45,291 nt of DNA from UBA287 sp034190325. Its GTDB lineage: Archaea; Thermoplasmatota; UBA186; UBA287. The translations under genes and the position numbers were made by a program. Each line of letters starts with the position of its first letter. Positions within the stretch are counted from its first letter, which is position 1. The DNA is taken from assembly GCA_034190325.1 (NCBI GenBank), contig JAXHST010000052.1, forward strand, positions 1-45,291, written 5' to 3'. Under the pieces are notes generated by a model. That model saw only the letters and a program-made list of their open reading frames with translations. It made no database searches and was not told the DNA's origin. Shown here piece by piece: positions 39,630 to 45,291 of this stretch.

Positions 39630-40247
39630 ATGAGGGTATGTGAGATCTTTCTCTCACTTCAGGGCGAAGGCCTTGATGCAGGGTTGCCAACGGTGTTTGT
39701 GAGGCTCTCTGGGTGCAATCTGAGATGTTCTTACTGTGATACACAGTATGCCTTTTGTGAAGGAGAGGAGATGAGGGAGGAGGAAATAGTTGACAGGATC
39801 TGCGGGCTGGGTTGCAAAAGGGTATGCATCACCGGTGGTGAGCCCCTGCTGCAGGATATATCTCCTTTAAGCAAAAAACTGAGAGCAAAAGGCTTCTGGA
39901 CAAAGCTCGAGACCAACGGCTCTCTGCCTCTTGCAGGGGACTTTGATGTGGTCGATATGGACATAAAGACCCCCAGCTCAGGGGAGAGCGGGAAAATGAA
40001 GCTCTCGAGCATAAAGAGCCTTGGAAAAAAGGATGAGCTCAAGTTTGTCATAAGCGATAGAGAGGATTATGATTATTCGAAGAGCGTTATAAAAGAATTT
40101 GAACCGGGGTGCAACATCATATTCCAGCCAGCCTATGGCGCTCTCAAACCTGAAAAGCTTGCGGAATGGATGATTGAAGATAGACTTGAAGCAAGGCTTG
40201 GCATACAGCTGCACAAGCTTCTATGGGGCGAGAGAAAAGGAGTGTAA
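39630..40247 (+). CDS. queE: 7-carboxy-7-deazaguanine synthase
   Basis: This 205-residue radical SAM enzyme makes the 7-deazaguanine core used for archaeosine in tRNA. The cluster Cys29-x3-Cys33-x2-Cys36 lies in GCNLRCSYCDTQYAF; EIFLSLQGEG starts the protein, and ITGGEPLLQ and LETNGSLPL follow. It begins four bases after gltX, so the two tRNA genes are probably co-expressed. Confidence 0.93.
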   Translation: MRVCEIFLSLQGEGLDAGLPTVFVRLSGCNLRCSYCDTQYAFCEGEEMREEEIVDRICGLGCKRVCITGGEPLLQDISPLSKKLRAKGFWTKLETNGSLPLAGDFDVVDMDIKTPSSGESGKMKLSSIKSLGKKDELKFVISDREDYDYSKSVIKEFEPGCNIIFQPAYGALKPEKLAEWMIEDRLEARLGIQLHKLLWGERKGV

Positions 40248-40443
40248 ATTGACTTTTACAGCCGTAGCTTATCAGAGTTCTGTGATTGCAGAAACTAACA
40301 TACATTGGATTTGATCTTACTATAACAAAGCCTCAAAGCAAAAATTTATAGTATAGCAGGGTACGGGAGGAAAACTTGATGCTACATTGTGGATAGCACA
40401 TATCCGCAAAAATTGGTAAATACTGCAATCAACTTTATTTGTT

Positions 40444-42069
40444 ATGCAGATAGTCATTATAGGAGGTGTGGCAGCAGGAGCCAGTGCTGCCGCCAAGGCT
40501 AGAAGAGAGAACGAGGATGTAGAAATTACAATATTTGAGAAGGGGCAATACATTTCATTTGCCAACTGCGGTCTGCCCTATTATCTGAGCGGTGAGATAG
40601 AAAAGAAAAAAGATCTTCTGGTTTGGGAGGCCAAAAGATTTGAAAAGAGGTACAATGTCAGGGTATACGCAGAGCACGAGGTTGTAAGAATAGATGCAGA
40701 GAAGAGAGAGGTAGAAGTTAAGGATCTCAATAGCAATGAGAAAAAGAGATATGGTTATGATAAGCTGATATATGCTACGGGTGCCAGGCCAGTATCCCTC
40801 CCGTTTTTCAGGGGCTCGAATCTTTTCATGCTTAGAGATGTGCCCGATGCGGAACGCATGAGATCATTTATAGAAGAAAAGAGGCCGCAGAGAGCTTTAG
40901 TGATAGGAGCAGGTTTTATAGGGCTAGAGACCGCTGAAGCTTTAGTGCGCCGCGGTTTGAATGTTACTGTGGTAGAGCTCATGCCCCGGGTGCTACCGAA
41001 CATGGATGCGGATATAGCTATATACATGGAAAAAGAGCTCAGAGCTATGGGTGTAGATGTTATCCTGAAGAGGAGCGTTAAGGATTTTATCATGGAAGAT
41101 GACGTAATAAGAGAGGCGCTTCTCGATAATGGAGAAAGAGTGAAGTGCGACCTTGTTTTTGCCTCTGTTGGTGTGAAACCAGAGATAGAGCTTGCGAAGA
41201 GTGCAGGGATAGAGATCGGAAACAGAGGGATAAAGGTGAATGAAAGGATGGAGACAAACGTAAAAGGGATATACGCTGCTGGTGATTGTGTCGAGTCAAA
41301 AAATATTGTTACAGGAAAGCCTGCGTGGATTGCGCTTGCCGGACCTGCAAATCAGCAAGGAAGGGTAGCGGGAGCAAACGCTGCAGGTAGTGATCTGAGT
41401 TATAGAGGAACACTGGGCACCTTCATAATAAGAGCAGGCAGTATGGTAGCAGCAAAAACAGGGCTTTCTGAGAATGAGGCAAAGAATGAGGGCTATGACC
41501 TCTTTCCGGTTTACACCCATCCGCAGAGCCATGCAGAGTACTATCCAGGTGCCAAAACGTTGCATATGAAGCTCATAGTTGAGAGAGACGGAAGGATCCT
41601 CGGAGCACAGATAGCCGGTGAGGATGGGGTTGATAAGAGGATAGATGTTATCGCAACAGCCATATACTTTGGCGCTAACATAAGGGATCTGGAGCACCTG
41701 AATCTTGCTTATGCTCCACCATTTGGCTCAGCTAGAGATCCTGTGAACCTGGCTGGCATGGTTGGATCGCACATAGTTGATGGTAGCGTTAAACCATGTT
41801 ATGTAGAGAATGGAGAGACTTTTATAGATGTAAGAACCGAAAGAGAGTATAAGCACGGACATGCTGATGGGGCTATCAACATACCAGTAGATAACCTGAG
41901 AGATAGGGAGCTGGAGAGGGATAGAGCGTATGTGGTATATTGCAGGGAGGGCTACCGCAGTTATTTAGCATACAGAATATTGAAGCACAGAGGATTCAGA
42001 GTGAAAAACTATGTGGGAGGCTATATCACATACGCATCTAAGAAGGATGTTGAAGAAAAAAGCACATAG
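40444..42069 (+). CDS. CoA-disulfide reductase / NAD(P)H oxidase fused to rhodanese
   Basis: This 541-residue flavoprotein has the FAD Rossmann start IVIIGGVAAGASAAAKARR, redox Cys42 in SFANCGLPYYLSG, NAD-binding VIGAGFIGLETAEALVRRG and the FAD motif GIYAAGDCVE. After ~450 residues a rhodanese domain follows (FIDVRTEREYKHGHADGAINIP) with its Cys near 500 in VVYCREGYRSYLAY. The fusion type reduces CoA disulfides, persulfides or polysulfide and is common in sulfur-handling anaerobes. It is a single gene; TTATAGT 90 bases upstream or a weaker TGGTAAATA at 28 bases could be the promoter. Confidence 0.9.
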   Translation: MQIVIIGGVAAGASAAAKARRENEDVEITIFEKGQYISFANCGLPYYLSGEIEKKKDLLVWEAKRFEKRYNVRVYAEHEVVRIDAEKREVEVKDLNSNEKKRYGYDKLIYATGARPVSLPFFRGSNLFMLRDVPDAERMRSFIEEKRPQRALVIGAGFIGLETAEALVRRGLNVTVVELMPRVLPNMDADIAIYMEKELRAMGVDVILKRSVKDFIMEDDVIREALLDNGERVKCDLVFASVGVKPEIELAKSAGIEIGNRGIKVNERMETNVKGIYAAGDCVESKNIVTGKPAWIALAGPANQQGRVAGANAAGSDLSYRGTLGTFIIRAGSMVAAKTGLSENEAKNEGYDLFPVYTHPQSHAEYYPGAKTLHMKLIVERDGRILGAQIAGEDGVDKRIDVIATAIYFGANIRDLEHLNLAYAPPFGSARDPVNLAGMVGSHIVDGSVKPCYVENGETFIDVRTEREYKHGHADGAINIPVDNLRDRELERDRAYVVYCREGYRSYLAYRILKHRGFRVKNYVGGYITYASKKDVEEKST

Positions 42070-42238
42070 ATCTATATCTCCTGTATCAGAGCATAGAGCC
42101 TGGCGTAGGGAGCGATGCAGGAGTAGTCTTATGAGGAGTGCTCTAAAGTGCGTTTGCGATGAAGTTCAGAAGGGCTCATATCAGAACAAAACTATCCTGC
42201 CACTTCTCTTCAGGGCTCTATAAGAGAACAATATTTAT

Positions 42239-43621
42239 CTAGATCTCTATGATCTTCAGGGTGTTTGTCCCTCTGGCTTTGCCTGTAACAGCCCCCCTTG
42301 TGAGCACAACCCTCACTTTTTCTCCTTTTCCTTTTTCATGAGAGCCCCTGCCTATAACCTCTCTTGCTCTTTTCACGACCTCGGACTCTTCCTCGCCACT
42401 AAGAACTGGATAGACACCATAGGATAAGGAAAGGAAGCGCTTAACCCTCTCGTCGCTGGTAAATGCTATTATCCTTGCTCTCGGTTTAAACCTTGAAACC
42501 CTCATTGGTGTGCCTCCAGTGCGAGTTGGGGTTAGAATGTATTCTATTCTCATGGCCTCTGCGGCTTCATAAGCATCATAAGATATGATGTCTTCAACAC
42601 TGCGCTCTTTTTTCCAGCCGTTCAGAAAGAAGTTCTCTCTGCTCTTTTCTGTTGTTAGTGCTATCCTCTTCATCATCCTCACAGCCTCTATGGGGTGCTT
42701 TCCCATCGCTGTTTCCTCTGAGAGCATAACCGCATCAGTGCCATCGAGTATAGCATTCGCAACGTCAGCAACCTCCGCTCTTGTAGGCCTTTTGTTCTCA
42801 ACCATGGAGAGAAGCATCTGGGTTGCTGTTATCACAGGCTTTCCAGCCACGTTTGCTTCCCGGATCAATCTCTTCTGTGCTACCGGTATGTTCTCTAAAC
42901 CCACCTCTACGCCAAGGTCACCTCTTGCAATCATTATTCCATCAGCGCTCTCAAGGATGCTCTTTATGTTCTCAACTCCTCCCCTTCTCTCTATCTTCGC
43001 TATGATCTCTGCTCCTTTTGCTTTCGCTTTGATGGCCTCAACGTCTCTCTCATCACTCACGAATGAGACCCCTATTGCATCCACATGGTCAGCGATCTTT
43101 TCGCAGAGCTCGAGATCTTTAGTTCTATCGTATTCAAGCTTCTTTGCTGGCATGTTGACCCCTTTGTGCGATAGTATTTCACCACCAGCAAGAACCCTGC
43201 ACCTGACTCTGCTCCCCTCTTTCTCCAGCACCTTCAGCTGGATGAGACCATCATTTATGAATATTGAATCTCCCCTATCAACATTTTTTAAAAAGCCTGC
43301 ATAATCCACGGGTATGCTCTCATCCTCAGCTTCCATGCCCTCAGAGAGCTCTACAACCTCGTCTCTCTTCAGATATCTGGGCTCTATCTTTAATTTGCCA
43401 AGCCTTATCTTTGGTCCAGGTAGATCTGCAAGGATTGCTATGCTATCAGAGATCCTCCTTATTCTATCAGCAAGCGCTATGTGCTCCTCTATGTTTCCAT
43501 GCACAAGATTTAGCCTGGCACAGCTCATGCCAGCCCTTACAAGAGCCTTAACTCTGCTGGTGGAAGCAGGGCCTATGGTGCATACTATTTTGGTCCTGCT
43601 CAATCTCTGTATATTGACCAT
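42239..43621 (-). CDS. pyk: pyruvate kinase
   Basis: This 460-residue glycolytic enzyme makes pyruvate and ATP from phosphoenolpyruvate and ADP. Marker motifs are RTKIVCTIGPAS, LADLPGPKIRLG, SIFINDGLIQL, the active-site IIAKIERRGGVENI, GIMIARGDLGVEVG and ITATQMLLSM followed by PTRAEVADVANAILDGTDAVMLSEETAMGKHPI. The C-terminal domain ends VRVVLTRGAVTGKARGTNTLKII. It starts 22 bases before the end of the upstream aldolase gene, an unusually long overlap; TTG 43603 is the alternative start but has no ribosome site. Confidence 0.95.
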   Translation of the reverse strand: MVNIQRLSRTKIVCTIGPASTSRVKALVRAGMSCARLNLVHGNIEEHIALADRIRRISDSIAILADLPGPKIRLGKLKIEPRYLKRDEVVELSEGMEAEDESIPVDYAGFLKNVDRGDSIFINDGLIQLKVLEKEGSRVRCRVLAGGEILSHKGVNMPAKKLEYDRTKDLELCEKIADHVDAIGVSFVSDERDVEAIKAKAKGAEIIAKIERRGGVENIKSILESADGIMIARGDLGVEVGLENIPVAQKRLIREANVAGKPVITATQMLLSMVENKRPTRAEVADVANAILDGTDAVMLSEETAMGKHPIEAVRMMKRIALTTEKSRENFFLNGWKKERSVEDIISYDAYEAAEAMRIEYILTPTRTGGTPMRVSRFKPRARIIAFTSDERVKRFLSLSYGVYPVLSGEEESEVVKRAREVIGRGSHEKGKGEKVRVVLTRGAVTGKARGTNTLKIIEI

Positions 43622-44487
43622 GCTTCTTCAACGCTCTTATCCTCTACCGTTATTGCATGGATAGCGTTGCACATCTTTATGGCATCCTGCAATGAGCGCT
43701 GGTGTATGTTGCGCCCCGTTGCATTCCCGCTTGCTCCACCTATGTGTATCTGATCCCATAGCATCTGGAGGAATTCTCTCTCGCCCTTCTTTGAGCCCCC
43801 AGCGCACAATAGCTTTGTTCTGCCTGCGGCAATCACAGCCTCCTTTAAAGCCTCTGCAGGCTTCTCGGCTTTTGGATAGTTAACCTTAACAAAGTCCGAG
43901 CCGAGGCATGCAACTATGCCAGAAGCACCTGCTATTATGTGTGGATCTAGCTCATTCTGAACAGCCTTCCCCCTGGGATATGCCCATATAACGGTAACCA
44001 GACCATTTTTATGGGCTCTGTAAACTGTTTGCGCGGCCTGCCTGAATAGCTCGCCTTCGAACTCAGAACCAGGGTATATTGTGTAGCCCACACCGCAGAT
44101 ATCTAATCCACTCTCTTTCTTGAACTCAACAACCTGTTCGACATCTATCCACTGATTGCTGAAGGGATCCCTCTGGCTCGTTTTTATGAGGTGCGTTTTT
44201 GAGTTGAGCTTTGCTATGTAAGGCACCCTGTCATAGTCCGCACCATACCTCGCTATCAGGCCAAGCTGTGTGGCAAAAGCGCCTATTTTCGCTCGTGAGG
44301 CTATCCTGAAAAGATGCTCTGGATCTGCGTCATCTATTGGAATCTTTTCGCCATAGAAATCATTGTTCATATGCTCAACCTTCTGATCCCCTGCGAAGAG
44401 CATCAACCTCTCTCTGCCCTTCGTTATCGTCTTGTAGTTTCTCTCATATTCCTCTCTCATTCCCTCTGGGACATCTGCTGGAGCCAT
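43600..44487 (-). CDS. class I fructose-bisphosphate aldolase (archaeal DhnA-like)
   Basis: This 295-residue TIM-barrel enzyme resembles archaeal class IA (DhnA/FbaB) aldolases: RLMLFAGDQKVEHM, FATQLGLIARYG, IAKLNSKTHL, VGYTIYPGSEFEGELFRQ, VIWAYPRGKAV, the Schiff-base Lys in DFVKVNYPKA and CAGGSKKGEREFLQM. The insertion TSQRDPFSNQWIDVEQVVEF is characteristic of one subgroup. ATG 44487 starts the protein MAPADVPEGMREE; the longer frame to 44652 would run through a promoter. It is paired with pyruvate kinase. Confidence 0.88.
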   Translation of the reverse strand: MAPADVPEGMREEYERNYKTITKGRERLMLFAGDQKVEHMNNDFYGEKIPIDDADPEHLFRIASRAKIGAFATQLGLIARYGADYDRVPYIAKLNSKTHLIKTSQRDPFSNQWIDVEQVVEFKKESGLDICGVGYTIYPGSEFEGELFRQAAQTVYRAHKNGLVTVIWAYPRGKAVQNELDPHIIAGASGIVACLGSDFVKVNYPKAEKPAEALKEAVIAAGRTKLLCAGGSKKGEREFLQMLWDQIHIGGASGNATGRNIHQRSLQDAIKMCNAIHAITVEDKSVEEAWSIYRD

Positions 44488-44497
44488 TTTTAACACC

Positions 44498-44530
44498 AAA
44501 AATATAATACATAACACACTTATATTTTTA
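44498..44530. promoter_or_regulatory. interleaved divergent promoters (aldolase / TatD-like)
   Basis: The 47 bases between two divergent ATGs hold two TATA elements. On the plus strand AAAATATAATAC (~44499-44510) lies about 28 bases before ATG 44534. On the minus strand AAAAATATAAGTG (~44516-44529) lies about 36 bases before ATG 44487. Each TATA box thus lies on the far side of the other, so the transcription start sites cross. Confidence 0.5.
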
Positions 44531-44533
44531 TTC

Positions 44534-45291
44534 ATGAATGGTGCTCCGATACTGTTTGATGCGCACTTCCATCTCGATCCCGGAGGAAGATGCATAGATG
44601 CCGCAAAGGATTTTGAAAGAGCTGGCGGAAGCGCATTCATGCTGGTCAGCAAACCCTACCTCTCAAGGCTAAAAAACAGAAACGATGTGATAGAGGAATA
44701 TGAGCTCCTATTATCTATGGCTGATAGAGTTAAGAAAGAAACAGGGATAAGGGTTTTCACGGCTCTTGGCGTCCATCCAGCGCGGATAAGCGAAATGGGG
44801 GTAAAGGAGGGAAAAGAGCTGCTGAAAGATGCTGTAGATCTCGCGGTCAGATACATAGAGGAGGGAAAAGCGTGCGCCATAGGGGAGATAGGGAGGCCAC
44901 ACTATGAAGTCAGCAAAGAAGAGCTTGAAGCTTCGAATGAGGTCATAGAATACGGTTTTGAGAGATCAAAGGATGTTAACTGCGCGGTTATAATCCACAG
45001 TGAGAGCGCTGAGAGGACGTATGAAGATCTCAGTGCTCTTGCGGATAGGGCTGGAATAGAGAAAAGAAGGGTTGTAAAGCACTTTTCTCCTGTAGTCAGG
45101 GAGACCTTTGGTTTGACTCCAAGCATGATAGCGACGTACGAGAATGCCAGAAATGCATGCGAGAGCATGAAAGAATTCATGCTTGAGAGCGATTACATGG
45201 ATGACATAAATCGCCCCGGGGCGGTTATAGGGCCAAAAACCCTTCCAAAGACCGCGAAGAGGTTGTTGAGTGAAGGCTATGAAGAAAAGGT
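44534..45291 (+). CDS. TatD-like metal-dependent hydrolase (partial, 3' end beyond window)
   Basis: The first 252 codons of an amidohydrolase-type TIM barrel are present, read by hand. FDAHFHLDPGG has the HxH metal pair at the first strand; LGVHPARISEMG, CAIGEIGRPHYE, VIIHSESAERTYE and VVKHFSP follow the order of TatD/COG1099-type hydrolases, with Glu, His and His ligands. It ends GAVIGPKTLPKTAKRLLSEGYEEK at the edge. TatD relatives are DNases or phosphoesterases; activity of this archaeal subgroup is not settled. Confidence 0.8.
   Translation, partial: MNGAPILFDAHFHLDPGGRCIDAAKDFERAGGSAFMLVSKPYLSRLKNRNDVIEEYELLLSMADRVKKETGIRVFTALGVHPARISEMGVKEGKELLKDAVDLAVRYIEEGKACAIGEIGRPHYEVSKEELEASNEVIEYGFERSKDVNCAVIIHSESAERTYEDLSALADRAGIEKRRVVKHFSPVVRETFGLTPSMIATYENARNACESMKEFMLESDYMDDINRPGAVIGPKTLPKTAKRLLSEGYEEK

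Noticed and set aside
42585..43304. 239-codon plus-strand frame
   Set aside because: It lies wholly antisense to pyruvate kinase, which is complete with all motifs; its serine/leucine-rich translation is the usual mirror of an acidic, Glu/Lys-rich gene.

Overview
The window is archaeal chromosome, probably from an anaerobic euryarchaeon (Halobacteriota). Evidence: archaeal ribosomal proteins eS1 (S3Ae), uL10/P0 and P1/L12 with shared acidic tails, archaeal Spt5/NusG, archaeal-type triosephosphate isomerase, class I DhnA-like aldolase and GluRS, the ArvABC/OapABC trio, and TATA boxes lying 23-30 bases ahead of start codons (many apparently leaderless). Heavy use of AGA/AGG and ATA codons resembles ANME-1/Syntrophoarchaeia-type genomes, but that placement is a guess.

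Layout. 1-447: a Cas6 gene cut by the left edge, preceded by a tiny CxxC-containing ORF that may share one symmetric TATA element with the next operon. 681-3384: small GTPase ArvA/OapA, ArvB/OapB, zinc-ribbon ArvC/OapC, then an unrecognised coiled-coil protein and a seven-helix membrane protein; the trio has been linked to extracellular vesicle formation, so the last two are candidate new partners. 3404-5318: a HypE/PurM-like protein and a PfkB sugar kinase. 5330-6027: decayed remnants. 6231-10791: bacterial-type single-chain pyruvate:ferredoxin oxidoreductase (NifJ) with its dihydroorotate dehydrogenase-like companion.

10.8-17.2 kb is an accessory, decaying zone: three broken transposases of different families, a duplicated 3' gene scrap, and two intact exported proteins (an arylsulfotransferase-like protein and a beta-propeller).

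17239-24539 is one tightly packed minus-strand lysine operon (lrp-dapA-dapB-lysC-lysA-dapF-dapL-asd), encoding the whole aspartate-to-lysine route through the LL-DAP aminotransferase variant. 24792-27826: XPB/Rad25 helicase and a partner carrying an XPB-N-like domain. 27823-31268: translation genes (P1/L12, P0/L10, L1, L11, Spt5, S3Ae). 31400-31797: a catalase remnant. 31883-36036: an arsenic operon with an ArsR-ArsM fusion, a CxxC thioredoxin-like protein, an ArsP-type permease, a small ferredoxin with an Asp in place of a ligand Cys, a stand-alone HdrA N-terminal-like domain and the ACR3 arsenite exporter. 36341-40247: TPI, prenyl synthase, GluRS, QueE. 40444-45291: CoA-disulfide reductase/rhodanese, pyruvate kinase, aldolase, and a TatD-like hydrolase cut by the right edge.

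The best candidates for undescribed biology are the Arv cluster with its two extra genes and the iron-sulfur/HdrA-N module inside the arsenic operon. No rRNA, tRNA or CRISPR array was recognised.
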